A stretch of DNA of 6,277 nt. It comes from Actinomycetales bacterium (lineage in GTDB: Bacteria > Actinomycetota > Actinomycetes > Mycobacteriales > Mycobacteriaceae). A program made the position numbers and the translations under genes. Location: assembly GCA_012838715.1 (NCBI GenBank), contig DUOR01000216.1, positions 1 to 6,277 on the forward strand, in the 5' to 3' direction. Under the pieces are notes generated by a model. It did not search any database and had not been told where the DNA came from. It saw only the letters and a list, made by a program, of their open reading frames with translations. How positions within the stretch are numbered: the first letter of the stretch is position 1; every line of letters starts with the position of its first letter. Shown here piece after piece: positions 1-6,277 of the stretch.

Positions 1-534
1 CGCCTTCGTCGCCGACGTGGTGGTCGACTCCTCCGCGCGCTGCAGCTTCCGCTTCTCCTTGCGGGTCGTCTTCTCCACCTTCGCGTTGCGCCGAGTCACC
101 TCGAGGTACCGCCACACGGCGATGGCCAGGGCGATCAGCGTGACGGCGGCAATCCAGGGGAAATACTGGATGATCGGGTACGCCGCCGTGATCACGCGCG
201 TCCGGCGGGGAGTGGTGTCCAACGCGCCGCCGACGGCGGGGTCCGCGAGCGAGGCGGTGAACCACGCGACGATTGGCGTGAGAATGGTGAACAGCAGCGG
301 CAGCTGCGCCACCGTCACGAACAGGCCGCGCGGCACCACCAGGATGATGCCCGCGATGGCTGCGGCCGAGAACGCGATCAGGTACGGCAGCCCGATGTTG
401 CCCACCGGAACCGCGAAAAGCAGGCCGATGACGCCCGCCAGCAACAACAGCAAAGGCGGCCCCCACACGGGGAGCCGCCAAGAACCCGAACGACGGAGGG
501 CGTTCGGGCGGGCCATGGTTGCGGTGGAAGACAC
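1..534 (-). CDS. DUF6542-like four-helix membrane protein, C-terminus cut by window edge
   Basis: I translated this frame by hand. It is open from 534 to the left edge (178 residues in view, no stop), so the C-terminus is missing. Four hydrophobic segments lie at about residues 24-44, 49-68, 71-94 and 119-143, with Pro- and Gly-containing connections. A very charged Lys/Arg/Glu stretch follows (about 147-170), then Ser/Thr/Ala-rich sequence, so the visible C-terminal part is probably a cytosolic tail. The composition and the neighbourhood near ychF resemble the actinobacterial DUF6542 family of unknown function; this is recognition by eye. Start choice: a GTG at 534 lies exactly 7 nt after TAACAT, a spacing shared with other genes here. 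An ATG at 543 (three codons upstream, behind AGGCGG) and an ATG at 516 are alternatives. No biochemical role can be assigned. Confidence 0.72.
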   Translation of the reverse strand, partial: MSSTATMARPNALRRSGSWRLPVWGPPLLLLLAGVIGLLFAVPVGNIGLPYLIAFSAAAIAGIILVVPRGLFVTVAQLPLLFTILTPIVAWFTASLADPAVGGALDTTPRRTRVITAAYPIIQYFPWIAAVTLIALAIAVWRYLEVTRRNAKVEKTTRKEKRKLQRAEESTTTSATKA

Positions 535-541
535 GGATCGC

Positions 542-547
542 ATGTTA
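542..547 (-). promoter_or_regulatory. -10 element of the DUF6542-like gene (leaderless)
   Basis: TAACAT on the minus strand fits TAnnnT and ends 7 nt before GTG 534. The same hexamer with the same spacing precedes the DASS gene at 5773. No convincing -35 is visible. If it is real, transcription begins at or next to the start codon, and the upstream ATG 543 would not be in the mRNA. Confidence 0.45.
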
Positions 548-581
548 CCGCCTGTCGTGCGCGGGAAGTGACAGGCACCCG

Positions 582-614
582 GGCGCGGCGGGGAAGGGCG
601 ACCGCCGCCGCGCC
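582..614 (-). terminator. GC-rich hairpin after the AI-2E gene
   Basis: Perfect 10-bp arms (582-591 and 605-614) enclose a 13-nt loop, 37 nt past the AI-2E stop and before the next leftward gene. There is no T-run after it on the minus strand, so this is not a classical intrinsic terminator. It could pause or terminate in an actinobacterial setting, or be a chance product of the local CGG/CCG-rich sequence. Confidence 0.3.
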
Positions 615-650
615 GCCGTGCCCGTCATCCCGCAGACGCCAACGCCGACG

Positions 651-2285
651 CTACCGCCGGCGGAAGCGGCCGGTGATGGTCCCGGTGACCTTGTTCAGCA
701 TGTTTCCGACGGTGCGGCCCCGGCCACCGAAGGGGCCGTGATCGGCGCCGTCGCCGCGGTGGTTTCCGTTGCCGTTGCCGGAGGCGCCGTTGCCTTCGCC
801 GTCGCTCTTGTGGCGGCCGGACGCGGGGCGCGCGGTGGCGACGGCGCCGACCTCCTCCTCGAGCTCCCCGGCGGTCTGGGCGGACGCCTCCTTGTCGGCG
901 TCGTGGCCGAAGCGCAGGGCGGCGAGGCGCTCGCGCAGGGCACGGCCCGCAGCCTCCTCCTGGACGCCGGTGACCGTTCCTGCCTCGGTGGCGAATTTGA
1001 TGTCCGCGGCGGTTTTGTCGCCGGTCCGCAAGTCCGTCAGGTCACCGAGGTAGCGGAACCACACCGCGACGACCGCGGCGACGGGCACCGCGAGGAAGGC
1101 GCCGATGATGCCGAAGATGGTCGAGCCCAGGGTCACCGACAGCAGCACGATGGCGGCGTGCAGGTTCATGGCCTTCGACTGCAGGATGGGCGACAGGATG
1201 TTGCCCTCCACCTGCTGCACCACGATGATCAGCGCCAGCGCGAGGATGGCGGTGGTCAGGCCGTTCGCCACCAGCGCCACGACGACGGCGACGAAGCCCG
1301 CGGTGAACGCACCGACGATGGGGATGAAGCCGGCGAAGAACGTCAGCACCGCCAGCACCAGCGCCAACGGGACGTCGAGCAGCCACAGGCCGAGGCCGAT
1401 GAAGATGGCGTCGATGAGCGACACCAGGGCCTGCGTGCGGATGAACCCGCCGAGCGTGTTCCACGACCGGGTCAGCACCTCGGTGAGGTGCCAGCCCAGG
1501 CGGCGGCCCGCGATGCTGCGCACCCAGGGCAGGAAGTCCTGGCCGTCCTTGATCATGAAGAACAGCAGTACCAGCATCACGACGAGCGTGACCGCGACCG
1601 AACCGACGACGCTGATGCCCTGGAACACGGTGTTGGCGATGTCGCCGGAACGTTCCTGCAGCCACGTCGTGGCCTGGTCGACGAGGTCGAGCAGCTGCTC
1701 GTCCTCAACGTTGAACGGCGGTTTCTGCAGCATCTCCTGCAACCGGATGATGCCCTGGGTGAACTGGTCCACCATGTGCGGCGCCTGCGCGCGGATGGTC
1801 GGGGCCATCAGCGCGAACACGCCGGTGACCAGCGCGAGTGAACCGACGAGCGTGACCAGGGCGGCCATCGCCCGCGGCCACCGGTGCTTCATCAGCCACG
1901 CGGCGGGCGGGCCGAGCACCGTCGCGACGATGAGCGCGAGGAGCACCGGCAGCAGGCCGGTCCAAATCTTGCCCAGCGCCCACATGGCGACGTACAGCGC
2001 GAGGCCGACGATGAGGAAGCGCAGGCACCAGCCCGCGAACCAGCGGGCGCCCTCGCCGATGACGTCGGCGCGGTCCATGGCCTCGCCCTCGGATTGGGCC
2101 ATCAGCTCGTCGAGCTCGCTGCCGTCCTCGGGGAGCGGGGGCGTCGTCGCCTTTTCCTGGTGATCGTCGTCCGGGACGGACAGCGACTGCTCGACGCGGA
2201 GGGGCTCGGCGCCCATCACGCGATCGATCATGTCGCGGTCCTCGCGGGCAGGGTCACTGCCCAGGAAATCCTTGTCGTTGCTCAC
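651..2285 (-). CDS. AI-2E/PerM family membrane permease with long polar tails
   Basis: 544 residues. The core at about 87-412 has the pattern of the AI-2E transporter (UPF0118/PerM) family. Paired hydrophobic helices at about 90-130 and 140-162 come first, then an amphipathic stretch (165-215). A run of helices follows, carrying the hallmark FIPIVGAF (320-327) and QQVEGNILSPILQSK (357-371). Characterised relatives export AI-2 (TqsA) or act as Na+/H+ antiporters; the substrate here cannot be read from sequence. About 85 acidic residues precede the core. About 130 polar residues follow it, with a Gly/Asn-rich tract (about 498-509) and a basic end, GRFRRR. Start choice: GTG 2285 lies 7 nt after CATAAT. 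An ATG at 2294 (three codons longer, no Shine-Dalgarno) overlaps that hexamer, and an ATG at 2230 is a weaker option. The long open frame further upstream, to 2564, runs through the terminator region and metS and is not coding. Confidence 0.9.
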   Translation of the reverse strand: MSNDKDFLGSDPAREDRDMIDRVMGAEPLRVEQSLSVPDDDHQEKATTPPLPEDGSELDELMAQSEGEAMDRADVIGEGARWFAGWCLRFLIVGLALYVAMWALGKIWTGLLPVLLALIVATVLGPPAAWLMKHRWPRAMAALVTLVGSLALVTGVFALMAPTIRAQAPHMVDQFTQGIIRLQEMLQKPPFNVEDEQLLDLVDQATTWLQERSGDIANTVFQGISVVGSVAVTLVVMLVLLFFMIKDGQDFLPWVRSIAGRRLGWHLTEVLTRSWNTLGGFIRTQALVSLIDAIFIGLGLWLLDVPLALVLAVLTFFAGFIPIVGAFTAGFVAVVVALVANGLTTAILALALIIVVQQVEGNILSPILQSKAMNLHAAIVLLSVTLGSTIFGIIGAFLAVPVAAVVAVWFRYLGDLTDLRTGDKTAADIKFATEAGTVTGVQEEAAGRALRERLAALRFGHDADKEASAQTAGELEEEVGAVATARPASGRHKSDGEGNGASGNGNGNHRGDGADHGPFGGRGRTVGNMLNKVTGTITGRFRRR

Positions 2286-2292
2286 GTTCACC

Positions 2293-2298
2293 ATTATG
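2293..2298 (-). promoter_or_regulatory. -10 element of the AI-2E gene (leaderless)
   Basis: CATAAT on the minus strand (5 of 6 matches to TATAAT) ends 7 nt before GTG 2285. The spacer and start (GGTGAAC-GTGAGC) closely resemble those of ychF (GGTGCGC-GTGAGC). The gene therefore probably has its own promoter, separate from metPS. No clear -35 is visible. Confidence 0.45.
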
Positions 2299-2367
2299 GG
2301 CCATCGGCCGGATTGGGGAACCGTCCCGCGACGCCGATTCTTTGCGCTGCAGGTGAAGCGGCAGGTG

Positions 2368-2417
2368 AAAAGGGGCGGGCCGCGGCGCGTGCACCGTTGC
2401 ACGCACCGCCGGCCCGC
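2368..2417 (-). terminator. Intrinsic terminator of metPS
   Basis: On the minus strand, arms at 2398-2417 and 2375-2393 pair over about 19 bp, with one bulged base, one G-U pair and a 4-nt loop. CCC and then TTTT (2371-2368) follow. It lies about 50 bp past the metS stop and about 70 bp before the AI-2E promoter, so it should separate the two units. This is the best terminator in the window. Confidence 0.65.
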
Positions 2418-2435
2418 TTTCCGACGTCGATTGCC

Positions 2436-2458
2436 GGCGCCCGTGCGACACGGGCGCC
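2436..2458 (-). terminator. Compact hairpin just after the metS stop
   Basis: A perfect 10-bp stem (2436-2445 with 2449-2458) closed by a 3-nt loop, starting 6 bp after the metS stop codon. No T-run follows. With the next hairpin (2375-2417) it forms a tandem pair. It may protect the 3' end of the mRNA, or it may be a first U-less terminator. Confidence 0.4.
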
Positions 2459-2464
2459 CGGCGG

Positions 2465-2632
2465 TTACTGCCGCTCCAGGGCAGCGAGCTCCTCGTTCGT
2501 CGCGTGGGGGAGATCCCCCAGATCCCCGGAGGTCTCGTCGGGGTGGTTGGTCAGGTTGACCCACGCGGCGACGAAGCCGCCCCAGATGATCACGATGAAC
2601 AGGACCATCATGACGATTGCGATACCCGACAT
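2465..2632 (-). CDS. metS: MetS-like small subunit of the NSS methionine/alanine importer
   Basis: 55 residues: one membrane helix (about 4-25, ending GGFVAAWV), then an acidic hydrophilic tail (ETSGDLGDLPHATNEELAALE). In C. glutamicum, MetS is a small single-helix protein of similar size that works with MetP to take up methionine and alanine. The match in size, layout and position directly behind an NSS transporter supports the same role; the equivalence is by recognition, not alignment. The ATG at 2632 is 4 bp past the metP stop and has a well-spaced AAGGAG within the end of metP, so translation is probably coupled. An in-frame start further upstream (2755) would overlap the end of metP by 119 bp and add a Pro/Arg-rich segment, so it is rejected. 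The gene is easy to miss because of its length. Confidence 0.87.
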   Translation of the reverse strand: MSGIAIVMMVLFIVIIWGGFVAAWVNLTNHPDETSGDLGDLPHATNEELAALERQ

Positions 2633-2636
2633 GGTG

Positions 2637-4343
2637 CTACTCCTTCCCGTCACGGTCGATATTGGAATCCGGCGACGACGCGGGGGTCGCCGTACCGGTG
2701 GCGCCGCCGGTGGACGGGGCCGCCCCTCCGGCGGGGACCCGGCTGCCGTCGGCAAGCAAATTGCCGCGCGACTTCCTGCCGGGGCCGGTGGCGACGCCGA
2801 AGTCCGAGCCGGGGGGACCGGACAGGGAGTGCGTGCCGCGCCACGGCAGGACGGACAGCACGACGGACATCACGACGATGAAACCGATGACGCCCCAGCC
2901 GTACAGGTTGATCTGCGCGTCCGAGTAACCCTCGTAGTTCTCCGACAGCAGGCCCTTCAGCTCGTTGAAGAGGGTGATGGCCAGCACGATCGGGGTGATG
3001 ACGAAGGCGAACACCTTCCACAGCGCGCCGACGCGGAACGACGACACGGCATTGAGGTGCCGCGCCAGCTCATCGGAGCGGCGCAGGACCCAACCCAGCA
3101 CGATCAGCGCGATGATGGCGACGCCCACGATGCCGATGTTGTTGGTGAACTTGTCCATGGTGTCCAGGGTCACCAGGCCCGACGTGGTCGGGAACAGGAT
3201 GATCGACAGGGCCGCCATGGCGCCGCCGACCAGCAGCACCGCCGGGACGCGCGGCATGTTCAGCTTGTCCTGCACCGCCGAAATGACGACCTCCACCAGC
3301 GACACCAGCGAGGTCAGGCCCGCGATGGCCAGCGACACGAAGAACAGGACGCCGAAGGCGGGGCCGAAGAAGTCCGGCATCTGGGAGATGACCGCCGGGA
3401 ACGCCACGAACGCCAGGCCGATGCCGCTGGTCGCGACCTCGTCGACGCCGACGCCCGCCTGCGTGGCCATGAAACCGAGGGCGGCGAAGACACCGACGCC
3501 CGCGAGAACCTCGAAGGAGGAGTTCGCGAAACCGGCGACCAGGGCGGAACCCGTCAGGTTGGAGCGGCGCTTCAGGTACGACGCGTAGGTCAGCATGATG
3601 CCGAACGCGATGGAGAGGGAGAAGAAAATCTGGCCGTAGGCCGCGATCCACACCGACGTGTCCTTCAGCGCTTCCCAATCCGGCGTGAAGAAGGCGTCGA
3701 GGCCGGTGGTCGCGCCCTCCAGCGTCACCGCGTAAATGACGAGGCCGATGAACAGCACCGCCAGCAGCGGGATGAAGAACAACGCCGTGCGGCCGATGCC
3801 CTTGTCCACGCCCAACGCCAGAATGCCGATGACCACCAGCCACACGACGATGAGCGTGACCGTGATGGGCATGACGAAGTCGAAGGAGGACAGCGCCTCC
3901 GGGTTGAGCTGCAGGAAGTCGTCGAAGAAGTGCCCCTCGGGGTCATCGCCCCAGGTCTTGCCGATGGACTTCCAGGCGTAAATCGCCGCGTAGGCGATGA
4001 TCACCGCGTAGTAGATGGTGATGAAGAACGCGACGCCCACCTGAATCCAGCCGATGGGCTCGGCGAACCGGTTGATGCGGCGGAACGCCTTCGGGGCCGA
4101 ACCGCGGTAACGGTGGCCCACCGCGTAGTCCAGGAACAGCAGCGGGATACCCGCCGTCAGCAGTGCGACGAGATACGGGATGAGGAACGCGCCGCCGCCC
4201 GAGTCGTAGGCGACATAGGGGAAACGCCAGATGTTGCCCAGGCCCACGGCGGAGCCGATCGCTGCGAACAGGAAGGCCGCGCGGGTGGAAAACACCTCCC
4301 GTCCCTGTTTGGTGCCGGCCGTGCCGGCCGTCTTAGAGCTCAT
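2637..4343 (-). CDS. metP: MetP-like sodium-dependent methionine/alanine symporter (NSS family)
   Basis: 568 residues with about 12 membrane helices in the LeuT fold. By eye alignment with LeuT, TM1 (22-43) carries GSAVGLGN (30-37) and gate Arg40. TM3 has substrate-site Tyr112. TM6 has QIFFSLSIAFG (238-248), giving Phe241, Ser244 and Phe247. TM7 has Asn274, TM8 has AGLTS (341-345), and TM10 has gate Asp397. Na1 ligands would be Ala32, Asn37, Ser242 and Asn274; Na2 ligands would be Gly30, Val33, Ala341, Thr344 and Ser345. All are present, so an active sodium symporter is expected. Glu278 sits where LeuT has Glu290, which predicts chloride-independent transport. Methionine/alanine specificity rests on the metS neighbour and the C. 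glutamicum MetPS precedent; other small neutral amino acids are possible. The last 68 residues are a Gly/Ala/Pro/Ser-rich tail. Start ATG 4343 has GGAG 6 nt upstream; the next upstream ATG (4355) overlaps that site. Confidence 0.88.
   Translation of the reverse strand: MSSKTAGTAGTKQGREVFSTRAAFLFAAIGSAVGLGNIWRFPYVAYDSGGGAFLIPYLVALLTAGIPLLFLDYAVGHRYRGSAPKAFRRINRFAEPIGWIQVGVAFFITIYYAVIIAYAAIYAWKSIGKTWGDDPEGHFFDDFLQLNPEALSSFDFVMPITVTLIVVWLVVIGILALGVDKGIGRTALFFIPLLAVLFIGLVIYAVTLEGATTGLDAFFTPDWEALKDTSVWIAAYGQIFFSLSIAFGIMLTYASYLKRRSNLTGSALVAGFANSSFEVLAGVGVFAALGFMATQAGVGVDEVATSGIGLAFVAFPAVISQMPDFFGPAFGVLFFVSLAIAGLTSLVSLVEVVISAVQDKLNMPRVPAVLLVGGAMAALSIILFPTTSGLVTLDTMDKFTNNIGIVGVAIIALIVLGWVLRRSDELARHLNAVSSFRVGALWKVFAFVITPIVLAITLFNELKGLLSENYEGYSDAQINLYGWGVIGFIVVMSVVLSVLPWRGTHSLSGPPGSDFGVATGPGRKSRGNLLADGSRVPAGGAAPSTGGATGTATPASSPDSNIDRDGKE
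2640..2645 (-). promoter_or_regulatory. metS ribosome-binding site inside metP
   Basis: AAGGAG on the minus strand encodes the last two metP residues (Lys-Glu) and lies 7 nt before the metS ATG. Because metP terminates immediately after it, ribosomes finishing metP can start metS at once. It also fixes the metS start. Confidence 0.75.
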
Positions 4344-4349
4344 GATTTT

Positions 4350-4353
4350 CTCC
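4350..4353 (-). promoter_or_regulatory. metP ribosome-binding site
   Basis: GGAG(AA) on the minus strand with a 6-nt gap to ATG 4343. It supports that start over the in-frame ATG at 4355, which has no such site and overlaps this one. Confidence 0.7.
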
Positions 4354-4371
4354 ATTTGCCGGGGAAAAGTT

Positions 4372-4389
4372 GCTGAGAACATTCTCAGC
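4372..4389. promoter_or_regulatory. Perfect palindrome in the metP leader (candidate operator)
   Basis: GCTGAGAA-CA-TTCTCAGC has 8-bp arms and a 2-bp centre. It would occupy about +2 to +19 if metP transcription starts near 4390. That is a typical repressor position, or it could be a 5'-end mRNA hairpin. It does not fit the McbR consensus TAGAC-N6-GTCTA. The binding protein is unknown. Confidence 0.55.
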
Positions 4390-4397
4390 TCCACATA

Positions 4398-4403
4398 AGG
4401 ATA
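4398..4403 (-). promoter_or_regulatory. Likely metP -10 element
   Basis: TATCCT on the minus strand fits TAnnnT and would start transcription near 4390, giving a leader of about 47 nt. The -35 position (about 4421-4426, TTCCGC) is poor and overlaps the palindrome at 4422-4433, consistent with a weak or controlled promoter. Confidence 0.4.
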
Positions 4404-4421
4404 CGGCGTGTACTTGGCCCG

Positions 4422-4433
4422 CGGAACGTTCCG
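4422..4433. promoter_or_regulatory. Second palindrome upstream of metP (candidate operator)
   Basis: CGGAACGTTCCG is a perfect 12-bp palindrome covering the expected -35 region of metP. It differs in sequence from the leader palindrome, so two regulators, or one regulator plus a chance palindrome, are possible. An AT-rich patch with AATTAATT (4439-4446) lies next to it in otherwise GC-rich DNA. Confidence 0.4.
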
Positions 4434-4501
4434 GGGCGAATTAATTGAAAGGTGATGCAACGGCACCCGCCCCGAACCAATCGGAGGTGGCGACCCGGTG
4501 T

Positions 4502-4567
4502 CGCGCACCAGGTGGCGGGCCGCATCGTGCGGCGGGCCGAGGGCGGCGGCGCGCACCAGGTGGCGGG
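4502..4567. repeat. 18-bp direct repeat pair upstream of ychF
   Basis: CGCGCACCAGGTGGCGGG occurs exactly at 4502-4519 and 4550-4567, a 48-bp step. Its core CACC-A-GGTG is itself symmetric, and a shorter AGGTGGCG also occurs at 4485-4492. Between the copies lies a small inverted repeat, GCCGCA-TCG-TGCGGC (4519-4533). The second copy covers the -35 position of the predicted ychF promoter. It may be a regulator site or a local duplication. Confidence 0.6.
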
Positions 4568-4585
4568 GCGGTTTGCGTCGCCCCG

Positions 4586-4591
4586 TAGGAT
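4586..4591 (+). promoter_or_regulatory. -10 element of ychF (leaderless)
   Basis: TAGGAT fits TAnnnT and ends 7 nt before GTG 4599. The AGGA within it could also be read as a weak Shine-Dalgarno 8 nt from the GTG, so the two explanations compete. No -35 is recognisable at the right distance. Confidence 0.45.
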
Positions 4592-4598
4592 GGTGCGC

Positions 4599-5678
<1,080 letters not shown>

Positions 5679-5695
5679 CTGGTCGGGCTTGGGGA

Positions 5696-5714
5696 GGGGC
5701 ATCAAATTCGCCCC
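5696..5714 (+). terminator. Weak hairpin after ychF
   Basis: GGGGC (5696-5700) pairs with GCCCC (5710-5714) across a 9-nt AT-rich loop, with patchy G/C pairing outside. It lies 17 bp past the ychF stop, with no T-run following. It is the only candidate terminator between ychF and the next gene. Confidence 0.25.
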
Positions 5715-5759
5715 ACGCCCACCCAACCCGGTGAAAAGTGCGGATGCCACGGCGTGACC

Positions 5760-5765
5760 TAACAT
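5760..5765 (+). promoter_or_regulatory. -10 element of the DASS transporter gene (leaderless)
   Basis: TAACAT ends 7 nt before ATG 5773. The only Shine-Dalgarno-like sequence, GGAGG (5767-5771), is 1 nt from the ATG and too close to work for it, which favours a leaderless transcript. Confidence 0.45.
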
Positions 5766-5772
5766 CGGAGGC

Positions 5773-6277
5773 ATGAGTGCTGACGCCGCCGATTCCGCCG
5801 GTAACCCCTCTTCCGCCACCGCCGCAACCGCCACCGCCCCGCGCCAGGTGAGAAGGCGGCGGCCGACGAACGCACCCAAGCCGCCGGTCCTGCAGCAGGC
5901 CACGAAGGCGCTGAGCCCCAAGCAGATCGTGGGGTTCGTCCTCGGCCTCGTCCTGTTCCTCGTGCCGTTCATCGTGGACGTCCCAGGGCTCGCGGAGCCG
6001 GGCGAGCGCATGCTCGCGATTTTCCTGTTGGCGATCGTGTTCTGGGTGCTCGAGCCGATTCCGCTGACGGCGACGGCGGTGCTGGTCATCCTCCTGGAGG
6101 TGCTGCTGATCTCGGAGGGGGCGATCGCCGATCCCACCGGAGGGGACGCCGCACTGGCGGACACCGTGCTCCCCGCCGCCGACTATTTCGCGGCCCTGGC
6201 CAACCCCGTGATCATCCTGTTCCTGGGCGGATTCATGATCGCGCACGGTGCGGAAAAGTACGGGATGGACCGCAACC
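5773..6277 (+). CDS. DASS/SLC13 family sodium-coupled anion symporter, N-terminal part
   Basis: 168 residues translated by hand; the right window edge cuts the gene with no stop. An Ala/Thr/Pro-rich polar N-terminus of about 48 residues, with four arginines (27-30, the first two from AGA and AGG codons), precedes the membrane part. Hydrophobic segments follow at about 51-68, 80-112 and 143-158. The motif W91-x-x-E-P-I-P-L-x-A-T-A and the segment NPVIILFLGGFMIA (144-157) are typical of the first half of divalent anion:Na+ symporters, which import dicarboxylates, citrate or sulfate. The SNT sodium-site motifs that define the family lie beyond the window, so substrate and integrity cannot be judged. 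It follows ychF by 94 bp on the same strand but probably has its own promoter. A related ion-transporter superfamily member remains possible. Confidence 0.8.
   Translation, partial: MSADAADSAGNPSSATAATATAPRQVRRRRPTNAPKPPVLQQATKALSPKQIVGFVLGLVLFLVPFIVDVPGLAEPGERMLAIFLLAIVFWVLEPIPLTATAVLVILLEVLLISEGAIADPTGGDAALADTVLPAADYFAALANPVIILFLGGFMIAHGAEKYGMDRN

Noticed and set aside
519..1841. Plus-strand open frame of 440 codons opposite the AI-2E gene
   Set aside because: Low-complexity Gly/Asp/Gln/His composition, no recognisable motif, and no promoter or ribosome-binding site. It is a shadow of the AI-2E coding frame.
2286..2564. N-terminal extension of the AI-2E protein by up to 93 residues
   Set aside because: It would overlap metS and translate both terminator hairpins. 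The composition (Arg, Pro, Cys-rich) is unlike the acidic N-terminus that follows.
651..4343. A functional methionine-uptake/AI-2-export pathway linking MetPS and the AI-2E permease
   Set aside because: It is tempting because AI-2 derives from methionine metabolism. However, the units look separately transcribed, and many AI-2E-family proteins do not carry AI-2. Adjacency alone does not support it.
1884..4376. Very long open frame (830 codons) on the plus strand opposite metP, metS and the AI-2E gene
   Set aside because: It is antisense to three well-supported genes, runs through the terminator region, and is extremely rich in His/Arg/Gln/Asp. This is typical of a shadow frame in high-GC DNA.
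4441..4446. TTAATT in an AT-rich patch as a distal ychF -10
   Set aside because: It is about 150 bp from the start, with no matching -35, and a better-placed TAGGAT exists at 4586.
4344..4556. 71-residue N-terminal extension of MetP
   Set aside because: It crosses the predicted promoter and both palindromes, and ATG 4343 has a good ribosome-binding site.
4452..4598. 49-residue N-terminal extension of YchF
   Set aside because: YchF homology begins at GTG 4599, and the extension encodes repeat-derived Arg/Gly/Ala sequence over the direct repeats and promoter.

Overview
The window is high-GC, densely coded DNA from an actinobacterium. The best guess is Corynebacterium or a close relative. The reason is an adjacent pair made of an NSS-family sodium symporter and a 55-residue one-helix protein, which matches the MetP-MetS methionine/alanine importer described in Corynebacterium glutamicum. 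A DUF6542-like membrane protein in the same neighbourhood as ychF fits too. The genus is an inference from gene content; no rRNA or other marker is present.

Layout: three transcription units read leftwards. They are a DUF6542-like membrane protein cut by the left edge (1-534), an AI-2E/PerM-family membrane permease (651-2285), and metP-metS (4343 down to 2465). Two genes read rightwards: ychF (4599-5678), and the start of a DASS/SLC13 anion symporter cut by the right edge (from 5773). metP and ychF are divergent across about 255 bp, which is the most structured non-coding stretch. It holds two perfect palindromes around the metP core promoter and an 18-bp direct repeat in front of ychF. The 180-bp gap between metS and the AI-2E gene holds two strong hairpins and ends metPS transcription.

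Four of the window's five likely promoters (all but metP) place a -10-like hexamer exactly 7 nt before the start codon, as expected for leaderless mRNAs. This pattern also chooses between competing starts for two genes. metP is the exception, with a predicted leader of about 47 nt and a good ribosome-binding site; metS is translated from a site buried in the last codons of metP. The theme is membrane transport (four transport or membrane proteins) around one housekeeping ATPase. No mobile element, CRISPR array, tRNA or rRNA was seen. I found no clearly new multigene system; the most interesting signals are regulatory.
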